From NCBI RefSeq assembly GCF_032854445.1, contig NC_088298.1, positions 10,529,504-10,593,503 on the forward strand: DNA of 64,000 nucleotides, read 5' to 3'. This document shows, one piece after another, positions 34,334 to 46,100 of the stretch; the stretch's first letter is position 1, and each line of letters begins with the position of its first letter. The stretch comes from Liolophura sinensis. Its lineage: Eukaryota; Mollusca; Polyplacophora; Chitonida; Chitonidae. Below the pieces are notes generated by a model, which saw nothing but the letters and a program-made list of their open reading frames with translations, was not told the DNA's origin and made no database searches. Both the position numbers and the translations under genes were made by a program.

Positions 34334-34784
34334 CTGGCAAGAGGGCATGTATGTTTCTAAATCTATCCATAATTAAGAGATAGTTGTTTTCCTTAATCTG
34401 TTCATTGTTAGCCAGAAGATAAGTACGTCTTTCATAGAAAGAGTTGATAAGTTTGAGATATTGGGTAAATTTGTTCCATTCTCTATAGCCTTCCGAATGA
34501 ATGGGATATATGGAGTTCTCGAAAAAGGTCTATGGACATTTAGTCATTGATTTCGTGTAGGGTACATCAGACTACATTTTGAAAATGGTTTGAAATGCTG
34601 TTGGAAGGTTAAAGGAACTATATTTAAACTCATGGACAATTTGGAGGCAAGAGAAGGCGTTGAGTTGAAATATATCAAGGATTTGTAATTGATGGAATAA
34701 GGGTGGGGTGAATGCAAGTCAGTGTGATGAAGTTATAATGCGGATTGTCCGCTTCTGCAAAATATACAACGGATTTAGATCGGT

Positions 34785-35075
34785 TCTGTAGGTGATATTT
34801 AACCTGGAACTCATTCATGGGCTACAAATTTTGAACCTTGATATGGAGTTCATGCCTAGAATATCCACTGTCTGTCGGGCATCATTGAAAACTGTTGACC
34901 GCTTCTCTCTTGTGCGTTACCGGCTTTATTTCCTATTTGTATAATTTCTTGCATACCGTTGTCTTTGGTAGCTAGTGTTAAACGTTGTTTTGGAAATGGG
35001 TCTTGTGATTATCGACTTGAAACGCCCTTTACGGACTACTACTGGTATACGAATGTTGGACATGACGCTTAATAT
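34785..35075 (+). repeat. Family B repeat, copy 3 (inverted relative to copy 1)
   Basis: Reverse complement of copies 1 and 2: TTTTGAACCTTGATATGGAG, ATTGAAAACTGTTGACCGCT, TTGTTTTGGAAATGGGTCTT and GGTATACGAATGTTGGACAT. Its plus strand translates to ATTGIRM-like and RPLRTTTGIRM peptides related to those of the other copies. Confidence 0.7.
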
Positions 35076-35269
35076 TTACCCCAAAGTGTATTTGCCTAGG
35101 AAAGGAAGGGTAGAATGAGGGGGGAATACAGCATCAGAAGTGTTTTTTTTTTGTTCATTACTGTCTTTTTCATGTTTCATAATTCCTTATATTGCGTGAA
35201 ATTTTTATTGCAGATATATGTAATGTGTAATGTCCATGAGAGGTTTACTCAGAAAACAACGCCAAGAAA

Positions 35270-36640
35270 CCTGAAATCTTCAACAAATTCTATTCTATAG
35301 GTGCCTATTTTTATTTTCTGGATATCTGAAGGGAGTAATTTCTTGTATGGTTTAATGGCATGCGTTTAGTTTTGTTAATATTTAGTAAAAGCTTATTGGC
35401 ATGGAACCAGCGTTGAACTGACTCCAACTCACCTGTCAAAGTATCAATAATTTCCTGAATATTATAACCAGAAAGATGAAGGCTGGGGTCATCGGCAAAA
35501 AGAATGAAATTGAGAGGAGACGAGGAGTTGATGTCATTTATATAGACTAAAAACAGTTCTAATATGAAGCCACAGTCAATTTATGACATAGGGGAGATGG
35601 CCCTTTTATAAGAAATACATTGTGACTTGTTGGACAGATAGCTCTTGAACCAGTCATTTGTTATATCCTGACAACCTTAGTGTCATAGTTTTTGTAGCAG
35701 TGTATTATGGTATACTGTGTCGAACACTTTGGGCAGATCAGTCAAAGTAACTAAGCTGAATTTGGGCTGTTCTTTGGCCAAAACTAATTTTTCGTATAGG
35801 ACAGTGACGACGTGTACAGTGGAATTGTTCGATCGAAAACCGTATGAAGTATTTGTTTTATGGCATTTTTGTCTGGAAAATCAACTATTTGAAGGGCGAC
35901 TAATTTCTCTACAATCTTTCGTTGATAGCATGTAGTACCGAAATCGGCCTGTAGTTAGCATCAGTGGTTTTATCCCCAGATTTAAAGATTGGTGTTACTT
36001 TGCCTGTTTTAACAGTGTTGAGATAATGTCAGTTCTAAAGGAACTAATATGAGAAAGAGGCACAGAGATATAGGCTGATTTCAACACAGACACGCATACG
36101 CCATCAATATCTGGGGCGGAGGATCGTACTTCGTGGGTTATACTTGTGACATCACTCGGTATGATTGGTGATAGGTTAAAATTTGCGTTCGGTGCTTTTT
36201 GCAGACAATCAGGAGGAGGTGTCATGATTTCAGGGATAGTTTGTTAGAGATCTGATGAAACAGAGCTAAAATATTTGTAGAAGTTATTTACTACGGATTG
36301 ATCATCAGTAAAATTTGTTGGTATGTCACCTTTATTTCGTTTTAAGAGTTCCTTCAAAACTTTTCATGTACCTTTTACGTCGTCATTTGCCATATTAAAT
36401 TTTACGCTCATGGTATTCTTTTCTTGATCTCGATATTAGTTTGTTAAGTTTGTTTCTGAAAGTTCCTTAGTGATTTCCTTTATAGACCCAGGATGGTGTA
36501 TACCCGGCATATATCAAAGTAACCCTCTATACCGGGAAAAAACCAGCTCTCGGTAAACCCGAGTAGAGAGAAATTCCAACTCATGTTATTTATATCTGTA
36601 GTTATATCATCGCAATTCTTTTTTAGACTTCAGGCATTTA
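35270..36640 (-). mobile_element. Broken non-LTR (LINE) retrotransposon
   Basis: On the minus strand, near 36540-36640, a fragment resembles the start of an AP-type endonuclease (NNMSWNFSLLGFTESWFF, read across a frameshift). It then jumps to the pre-RT region (VVNNFYKYFSSVSSDL), then RT blocks NFNLSPIIPSDVTSITHEV, APDIDGVCVSVLK, KVTPIFKSGDKT and LVYINDINSSS, then FILFADDPSLHLSGYN near 35470-35520. The FADD catalytic box is intact but frame breaks and stops are frequent. The endonuclease body is deleted. It looks like the CR1/I/Jockey group in general; clade not decided. Confidence 0.8.
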
Positions 36641-38355
36641 AATAAAAAGTAACAAATTGTTCGTTTTGGGACTGGTCAAGAGAGACTATCTATTGATTAA
36701 AGGTAGATTTTACAAGATAATTGGACTGCGGACTAGTTGTGCTGGACCAGGGATCAGTATCATATTCAATGTCGTCCGTTGGAGTTTTGTTTTGATTAGT
36801 TTCGTTAAGTTTAACAGGATTAAAGCAAGCACTGTCTATCATTTGTAATGTGACGCTACTAGTAGTGATAGAGGGATTCTCGTTCCTCGTATTATGATGA
36901 CATTTATAATCAGGGCTGTGGAAAGAAGGGGAGGTAATTGCATTCGAGAATGGATCTTGGATCAGGAGTTGATCAGCCATAAGGATGTAATTATTGACAA
37001 TACATATGGTAATAAAGGACAGCATGTATGACGTCAGGACGATGGTAAGCAGATAATTTTGCACAAGATAACCTCAAATAAAGTGGAATCATGACTTCCA
37101 AGGAACAAATATATCTTAAATTAGAAGTATATACAAATAGTATATACAGACATTTCATGCCACACAAAAAATAAATAAATAAGTAAATAAATAAATAAAT
37201 ACAAAATAATAAAATAAATTCCTTGCCGTCTAATAATTTGGCAGAGGGCGAAAAATCGGGTCACCCCATAAGATACCTGGGAAGCAGGTAGAAGTAACAG
37301 AATGTTACAAGTAAATGCTGAATTTAACATTTGGTGCTAATACATATTGATTAGTCATCTGACTAAACGACAGAACAACAAACAAACCATAGTGGAATAC
37401 ATTAGAAGCGAAGTCATAAAATTTCCTCGTTGTTGACTATTGGTCAGAGTATAAAAGAATTATTTATACTTAACATTTAATGACACAGGCTGATTGAGGC
37501 TCTAAGAGGGGAGTCTATTGCACTTGTGGCGTACTGTTGTCTGTGATTCGGCAGGACTGCGCTGGGAAGAAGAACTTGGGCTGCCGATGAGGGTCAGTTC
37601 GTCAGTACAGTTACAATACTGTTACAATACAGTTAGGATTAATTTGCCGCACGTGTTCAGCATAATTTTTAGAAAAAAATGTTTACCGTTGTTAGACCTG
37701 ATGTAGTAAGCATATCAACCACTCCTTCCGTGCATTCGCCGATCGTTTCAGCTCTGTTGTCACCTTAAACACCATCAACGCGAATACTGGACAATCGAGC
37801 ATGTTGTTTTAGGTCCTTTGTTTTGTTTTCTACTGTTTATTTCACGATTTAAACGTAAGATTTCGTGTTGGTCTTTTCCGTGTTGTGGGCTCGTCTCACG
37901 CCTGTCATATCTACGAGTTTAGTTATCTTTTTAAAGAGAGAACATCTTCGATTCTTGTAGGTCTATTAGATCAGCGAATTTTGTTACAGTTTTTTCTCCA
38001 ATGTGTTTGAACTGGACAAGCAACTGCTCACCTGTAACGAATTTGTCCAGCTTACCAATAATTGGGCATTTGGGCTTGATGGCATCAACTCTCCTCATCA
38101 TGTAGAGGGCTGTAGCTGCCTAAAACCTCTGCTAAAAAAGATCGCACATATAATACAGATGGTTAATTAGCATAATGTGAAAGAACGAAGCTGTCACGTG
38201 ATTATCTATAATCGATATAACATTGTCTCTATACTGATGAGCTTTGAGCATGGGGGCTGTTTATGGTTGACTTGTGGACGATCGATGACCCCGGGTATTT
38301 CTGAAGTACTTTTGTTTCGTTCGAAATGCGAGGCTCAGTGGCCAACAGCTTGCCT
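36641..38355. other. Region without recognisable genes
   Basis: A 124-codon minus frame (36690-37064) may be diverged 5' sequence of the LINE but has no motif I can name. An AAAT microsatellite lies at about 37167-37205. Confidence 0.35.
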
Positions 38356-38550
38356 TTTTATTTATTTATTTATTTATTTGATTGGTGTTTTACGCCGTAC
38401 TCAACAATATTTCACTTGTACCACGGAGGCCAACATTACAGTACATATACACACACACACACCTTAAGACTCCTCCTCGCCATATGACTGAAATATTGTT
38501 TACGACGTAAACAACTTAAATGACGTAAATCCCCAAGAATACATACATAC
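38356..38550 (-). mobile_element. SINE-I tail fragment next to a SINE-II-like tail
   Basis: TTTATTTATTTGATTGGTGT then TTTACGCCGTACTCAACAAT is the reverse complement of a SINE-I tail. It is followed by a (CA)n run and, in plus orientation, CCATATGACTGAAATATTGT then ACGACGTAAA, a SINE-II-type 3' end. Confidence 0.65.
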
Positions 38551-38944
38551 ATAAATGCGCGTTGAGTGCATGCGCACAAAAATACTTTCCATGTGATAAT
38601 TCCTACATGGGCTTACATAAGCCTTTGCTCATGCGCTGCTAAAAAATGACACTCTTATATGTTCTGAAACTTTTTGGTTTCCGTTTATGGTTAACAGTTT
38701 AACTTTTATCGTTCAGGTGACTTAAAACATAAGTTTTTGCATAAATGATTTTTTTTTATTTAGCGTGAAATATTTGACTTTGAGCGTCGGGTTTTACTTA
38801 TCCCTTTGATTCTGCAGTTAGGAATTGCTCAGCCTGTTTGTCGTGAACTGGACTAATTCGGAAAACCTCGTACTGTTATCTGGCGTAACAGAACAGTCCA
38901 AAAGTCTGAATAACACATACACATTAACCTCAGATTACTAAACT

Positions 38945-39090
38945 CATTGAAAGTATTTATTTATTTGATTAGTTTTTTTCACCGTACTAACAGAGGATTA
39001 TTTCACTTATTTCACGACGGCCGTCAGCATTATGGTGGAGAGAAACCCAGCAGAGCCATCCACAGGCTACTGACAGACCTTCCCACTGAA
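38945..39090 (-). mobile_element. SINE-I partial copy
   Basis: Tail TATTTATTTATTTGATTAG, then CACGACGGCCGTCAGCATTA, TGGTGGAGAGAAACCCAGC and GACAGACCTTCCCAC. Head missing. Confidence 0.7.
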
Positions 39091-39734
39091 CTGATTGAGC
39101 CTCAGTTCCTTAAATCGTGCCAAGGCTTATTCAAAATCTTTCTGTAAACAGCATAGGTATGTAGATATTTACTGAGGAAAACCAATCAGAGATCACTGAA
39201 CGGCTCTTTACCTTCGCTTTATATCAGGCTACCGCTCGCAAATTTTGTACAGAAACCAATGCCAGGGTCACCAGGGCCACGCTGAGGTCACGCCTATGTG
39301 CGTCGAGTAGGCTGCAGAGGTCAAGTTTGTCTAATGTTGGCAATGATGTAAAGCGAGATTAGAGTGCGGCACAAGCGCGCTAAGGAGTATGAAGTCACTG
39401 ACGTCATGTGGTTTGTTGTTGTCGTTTTCATGAACTTTTTGACACCACCAAACTTTACATCACTGCAGCGACCAGCAAATTTTCCGCGGAAACAACACAG
39501 GGGTTCTCTTCTTGTGGTCACAGCCAGGGCTAGGTTGGATGTGGATTAAGATAAATGGACTTAATCCAAGGTCGGACTTTTTAAAAATCTTTGCAATACC
39601 CAGCCGCACTTTAGATCATAATTCAGATGATTAATGTTTTTCTGTATAACCATCATTATAGTCCCTATGAAATTTAACTGGTTAGTCTTACATGTAGCGT
39701 CCGGTGGCCGCGACGTCACTCTGCCATGTCACGC

Positions 39735-39832
39735 AAAATCCCGTATATATTTCCTTACGAGAACGGTGTAAAGGAGCCAGTCAAAACATGTTTAGTATCA
39801 TTTCGTTTTAACTTTTTTCTGTCTTGGCAGGT
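39735..39832 (+). promoter_or_regulatory. Upstream region of the receptor gene: TATA-like box and possible 5' UTR splice acceptor
   Basis: A TATATATTTCC box lies near 39743. Just before the start codon, TTTTTTCTGTCTTGGCAG at 39813-39830 is a strong acceptor-like sequence. Either transcription starts near 39775 with a short leader, or an upstream non-coding exon is spliced in at 39831. The sequence alone does not decide. Confidence 0.35.
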
Positions 39833-40106
39833 ATGGCCATGTTCCTAGAAGTACTGGCTCAAATCCTGTTTGGGATAATTCTCATCTGTCTCCAAACTTG
39901 GGCGAGTGATCCTTCCTGTGGGCCGGACCCTCAGCGCTACGCCCTCAACGCTGAGGACATAAACATTGCCGTGTTCCTCGACATACATCAACCCACCAGT
40001 ACCGGCTGTGGGCAGATAAACACGGCAGCTGTCCAAGAACTCGAGGCTGTCTCCTTTGTGTTTGAACGTCTGAACGAGGCGAATTATATACCCGGTGTAA
40101 AGCTTG
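39833..40106 (+). CDS. Receptor exon 1: signal peptide and start of flytrap 1
   Basis: Starts at ATG 39833 (second in-frame Met two codons later). It encodes the hydrophobic leader MAMFLEVLAQILFGIILICL with likely cleavage after WAS. Then DINIAVFLDIHQ, CGQINTAAVQELEAVSFVFE and RLNEANYIPGVKL follow, the first strand and helix of the flytrap fold. Donor GTAAGT at 40107; phase 1. Confidence 0.88.
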
Positions 40107-43100
40107 GTAAGTGCGACGCTGGAGTATGTTCAGGTGCGTGTCTGCGTATGTGAATGTGGATGTGCGTATGAAGGTGGTAAGGTGGATGGCGAAGGTTGAC
40201 TGAATAATTAACAGCTTCAGTCTCATTTTGGGCAGGATTTAGTCGTGTTCAAAGACGTGCACATTTCTTCCTTATTGGGGCAATTTTTTGTCAAGTATTA
40301 TTAAAAGTGCTACCTAACTGCAGTTGTCGCTGAAGGTGCAAATATCCTACTGTATCATATGACTCGTCAAAAATGCTGGGTGTGTTTTGTTCACATTATT
40401 TTACCGTTCACCTGCGTGGTCGTCTTCCGGATGGGCAAATGACACCCGTCGTCTACGCTAAATAACTTTTGTGTAACTTTGTGCAGATGTCCATTTTATA
40501 GTATATCTAAACAACATTATTTGCCGGGCATTTCTGCCATGTCTCATGGTACAAAAGGACTTTTTTTTGCCTTGAGTGATAGAAGAGTTCTCACTAGAAA
40601 CTCCCCTAATGGAATGTTTACAGTTACACTGATTGACAATCTGACCTGTTTTAAGGCTACATAGGAAATACAACATTGTTAATAATTCTTGACGTTTAGT
40701 ATGTTGCAATTAACATCACTGCATTTTTTAACCTAATTTTATCTAAGCCAAGGTGCTAGGAGCGTGTGCATCTCTTCTATTTTAGCATTTAGGACCGATG
40801 TGATTCATGTAGAAGACCCTTCTTTTTAAAACAATAGCATTTATATGAACAGTTAGAATAAATGCATAACTGAGGTGAACTGACAAAAGGTCAAAGGTTA
40901 CGTGTGACCATTCCCCAACCATCACACCGTCGTCGTTGCTCCAATTTGACTCTTTATGCTGTAAGTCTTTTACATTATAGTAGTTTTACACCTTATTAAC
41001 ATAATTTTCTTTTAGAATTTGTAAACATTTATAACAACACACGTTCAGTCATTTAATACGTATAATGTACAATCCTGCTAGAGGGTGTTGATTGTAAGCT
41101 AGGGGTGATGTCACAGTCTTAGAGACTTACAGGAGTATACTTTTGTCCGTGCGAACCTGACTCGGGTTCAAGTTAGGTTCACTATTGTTCTTATGCAGTT
41201 TCTAAGCATTACGTCACCAGTAAGCCCACGCAAAGCCATCACTAAAGCCTCCACAAACAATATACGAATTACTTTAGCCGTCAAAGATACTACATTAAGT
41301 TATACGTATCAGTCTAATTTTAAAACGAACCCAGAAATGTATAAAGTTAAATTGTAATCTTTATGAATATCCCTGGAATAGCGGTATTTGACATCCTGTT
41401 ATCGTATTTACAGGTTTCGTTGCGTACGACACGTGCTCTAAACCTCACATGGCGGCTGAAAGTCTACGTCACTTATTGTCAAGGGTAGACGACCGCTACG
41501 TAAACTCCTCATGTAGTAACACATCCGAGCTGATTTTTGGTGAGTTGCCTGCATTTTTCTAGTGTCCACTTGAGCAAACTATCCAGAAATGACCAATGTT
41601 AAGCCTTGTCCAAGGTATTTGCTCATCTTCCCGAAGACTTGCACAAGTAATGCTACTTGCCCGTTGTTATGCCATAGCACCCAGATTTTATCATCGTTTG
41701 TTTGTATAGTCTGATTGATTGGTAACAGAAAAAAACGTAACTGGAGATAAACGGTATAATGTGACCTTCGTGATTTTGCGTGCTAGATTTGTTTTACTGA
41801 AAAAAAAATGAACAATGAGCTTGGTGAAAATATGAACAACGCCTGTCAATCATTATCATCAACCTCCTTTTAGGTATTGCGGGCCCATCGACTAGCGACG
41901 ACGCCATCGCAATGTCCAGGATTCTCGCAGCAGAAAACACGCATAACCGCCTGGTGCAGATCTCACACTCTGCCTCGGCGACAGTGATGACCTCTAGCGA
42001 CAGCTTCAGCAATACCTACAGTCTCGTGCCGCCCGACGACCTTCAGGCCAAGGTCAGTGTTAATATGGCTTCATATCTTGACTGCTTCATTTGAGTTAAA
42101 CATCGAACTTAAGAAAATTTAATTTACAAGATGGCTGTTAGCGCCAGGCATGGTAGAAAGAACCGGGCGTGAAGAGATTAAGCATTTCAAGGGCTGGTGA
42201 CCCTTCGCAGAAGACCCTTCTTTCACCTCTCAGAACTGTGTAGTTTTTTCTGTACAAGAAATTTTTCTGTGCAAGAAAACAAAATTGTCATTCCAAGTTT
42301 CGTCGCTGGTTTCTTCGTTTTGCTATTCTTGTGCTGGTGCCATCCTACCAAATAATCGCATCTTTTTTGTTCAGCGCCTCCTAGCGGACAGTAGGTAACA
42401 TTGCGATTATTATAGCAATGATGTTAAAGATTACAGTTTCATTGTTCTATTGTCCAAAAAATGAGAACTGGTCGAAGTCTGATGTCTGGAAGACGTTTGA
42501 AGAACTTTGCAGTATAGAGGAAATTTATAGTTTCCAAGTGTACAATCCAAAAAAAATAAATCTGTTGTCTGAGTTATGCTATAGTGTATCCTGCTATAGC
42601 AACCAATTATGCTGTTAAATATAGCACACATCTTCTATTAATTCAACATAAAGAATGTATTTTTAATGTACTGAAATGGTATTATATTGAATTTGACACA
42701 ATATTATGTTATAATGACAGAATACGTTCTACCATCACTCAGACAACAGGTTTTCTGTTAAATTAACAGATTAGTTTTTTGAGTGTATACGTACCTAATA
42801 CACCTACAAATGTATGAGAAAATCAAACGTCATGTCCAGCATTTGTGTACCACTTGTAAACCGTAAAGGGGCGTTGTTTCCAATTGAATATGTAAGAAAT
42901 GATATATAAAAGATGGTAACATGTGAAAGAGTAGCACTCAAGATTTTTGAATGATGCAGGAAAGACACTGGATATTTTACTGTCTGATAACCAGTTTAAA
43001 TTTCAAACTTGTATTAGTAATAGTTTTTTTTTAATCTATAAGTTTACACTTACTGAGAAAATATAAAAACATTAATACTAAATCTAGAGTGTAGTCGGTG

Positions 43101-46100
43101 AATAATTTGCAGGATAGACATGTAATATCTGCAGTTGTCCAATTTCACCCTGTAGGCGACTCACCATTTGATTACGACAATCAGTGTCGTTATCCGTGAG
43201 TCAGTGTTGTAATGTTTTACATGTTGTGATTTACAGTGTAATAATGTTTTACTTGTTGTGATTTACAGTGTAATAATGTTTTACTTGCTGTGATTTACAG
43301 TGTTGTAATGTTTTACATGTTGTGATTTACAGTGTTGTAATGTTTTACATGTTGTGATTCACAGTGTTGTAATGTTTTACATGTTGTGATGTACAGTGTT
43401 GTAATGTTTTACATGTTGTGATTTACAGTGTTGTAATGTTTTACATGTTGTGATTCACAGGGTTGTAATGTTTTACATGTTGTGATTTACAGTGTAATAA
43501 TGTTTTACATGTTGTGATTTACAGTGTTGTAATGTTTTACATGTTGTGATTCACAGGGTTGTAATGTTTTACATGTTGTGATTTACAGTGTAATAATGTT
43601 TTACTTGCTGTGATTTACAGTGTTGTAATGTTTTACATGTTGTGATTTACAGCGTTGTAATGTTTTACTGTAAATGTTGTGATTTACAGTGTTGTAATGT
43701 TTTACATGTTGTGATTTACAGTGTTATAATGTTCAGTTGGTATGCATGCTTAGGTTTTAACGTTGTACTCAACAATTTTCCAGTCACATATGATGAGTCA
43801 TTAGGTGTGTGTATGTATTCCGTGTCTTCTTGTGACAGGGCGAGTCCATACCGCCAAAGTTCTGGTGCCACTGAAGTATCATGCCGAAGAGACCAGACAT
43901 GACACCCCACCCAGTCACATTATACTGACACCGGGCGAACCAGTCAAGTTTCCTTGCTCTAACCTCTCAGTGCTGAGCGCCAAGCGAGGCAGTAATAAGT
44001 ACCACTTTAGCCTTTGACATCAACCTACCCTAGGTTGATCCCAGATCACCAATTAAAACTCCACGAGGCGAACGCTTTCACCATTAGGCCACCGAAGCGG
44101 TCTGTTTAGTTGATGTAAATGTAGTTGTCATGTACATAAGGGTAACATCTTGCTCTGAGATCGGTTAGCCATATTCCCAGCTTGCCTTCCACATTAACCG
44201 CTCTGAATCCTTACCTTAACTAACCTGGAACTCGGCCCTGTTGCCTGCCCTGTCCTCAAAGTCCCAACGATGTGGGCCACAAAAGAGGTTTCACATGATC
44301 TTAGAGTAATTTTGAATTCATTTCACCTCATTATGCTGGAATAATAAGGACTATAACATTGCAAATAACACAAATGTAACCGACGTACACATTCGGACAG
44401 CTTCAAAACTTTGCCAACAGCCTTTCTCGAATCACGTGACACCGTTGCTTGCTGGACTCGACTGCGCTTCCCAAAATTAAGATCATTTCCTTTTTTCAAA
44501 ATAGTTGATTATAGTTCCTTTCTGTTCATTAATAAACAGATTAAAGTTAAGACTGATAAACAATTAGTCAATCGCTCTTTAGAGGGTGTACATCTCATTA
44601 GTTTCAATCAAATCATTCCACGGATTTATCTTTTTTTCGGATGATGTTTAGCATTGCCGATTCAAATTGAAAATGACGATTAGCGAGGTTTGGCTTGCCG
44701 CCGATGGAAGGGGTAAATTTGTTTTAATTGTGACGTTGTGGTCTTTATTATTCACGAATAACTAGATGATATGAAGTAAGAATTACTGAAGGATTACAGG
44801 AAACATGTTTTTGGTTAGGTCTAGGTTTATGAAATTCCAATCGAAACAAGAACAGGGTAAATTTGTTCCTGTTCATGTTTAGGCAGAAATGGAATTCCAT
44901 AACTTGTAATATTCTGAACGGATCTCAATGGCGTTGAGGTTAGCGGGATAAAAGTAGAACAATTACCGAGGAATCACGAATGCATTCCAGGTAATGTTGA
45001 CGATCTCTCCCCTCGTGTGGAGAGGTCTGAAGTGTTTCTTTCCACTAAAATGTCGGCCGCCGTCGAATAAGTAAATATGTTTGAGTGTGGCGTAAAACTA
45101 CCAAATTAATAAATAATATAATAAAATGTCTCTTTTATGACGTGCATTTTTGGGGTGAGGGGATTGGGGTGGAGAAAATTAGTTTATCAGTTGTAAATCT
45201 TTTGTCATCTGCAGGCTGTCATAGAATTATTAAAGCAGCTGGAATGGAATTACGTGGCACTGATGCATACGGATGATACGTACGGTGTGAACGGTGCGGC
45301 TGACATCAAGAAGTTGGCGAATGCCAGCGGCATCTGTTTGGCCTTCGTCGAGAAACTGTCAGCGATCAGGGACACAGCACAGGTGCAGATGTCGTTATAC
45401 AGAATCCTGATGTACGGTGGAAAGTCCCGAGTCAAAACTTCCGGTGTGGTGTTCTTCGGTTCGGCTGACATTGCGTTTGAAGTTCTGAAACAAGCGAAGA
45501 CGTTCGATGATCACAAATTGCAGTTTATTTTCACAGATTCGGTACAGTTCAAACCTGATTTGTTCATGCACCACTACTTATACGCCTCGGGAGCATTGGT
45601 CGTCGAGCCAGTGTTTCGTAAGATTCGAAGCCTGGAAGATCATTTGGAAAATATTTATAGTGATCTGACCAAGCTATCAAAGAGGTCGGAGACTAATCCA
45701 TGGCTAGAGGAAGCATTCCGGAAAGCAACCACATGCAACGTTTCCACGACACTGACGAGCTGTGAAAGGTTATCTAACGCAACGCATTTGTATACGACTT
45801 CGTTGTTTACGTATTACATGACAAAATTAGCTTTCTTGTACGGCAAGCTTATAAAAGATGTCTACGAGGAGAGGTGCGCACGCCTGCCATGTTCACAGCT
45901 GGATAATTTCTCCAGAGAAACCATCGCAAACAAGCTGTCCGGACTGTCACTGTCATTTTCGGGAGAGTTCGGACAAGCAATTGTGCGGGAAATAGTCGAT
46001 GATGCTTTGGTGTTTCACGTCAACGGTTCCCGAGTGCCATTGACTGAATCCAGCGTGGTGTACGAAGTGAAAAACTTGCAACTGAAGAACTGTCCCGCAA

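Noticed and set aside
36690-37064. 124-codon minus ORF as an independent gene
   Set aside because: It has no domain, lies just upstream of the LINE remnant on the same strand and is most simply diverged retroelement or random sequence.
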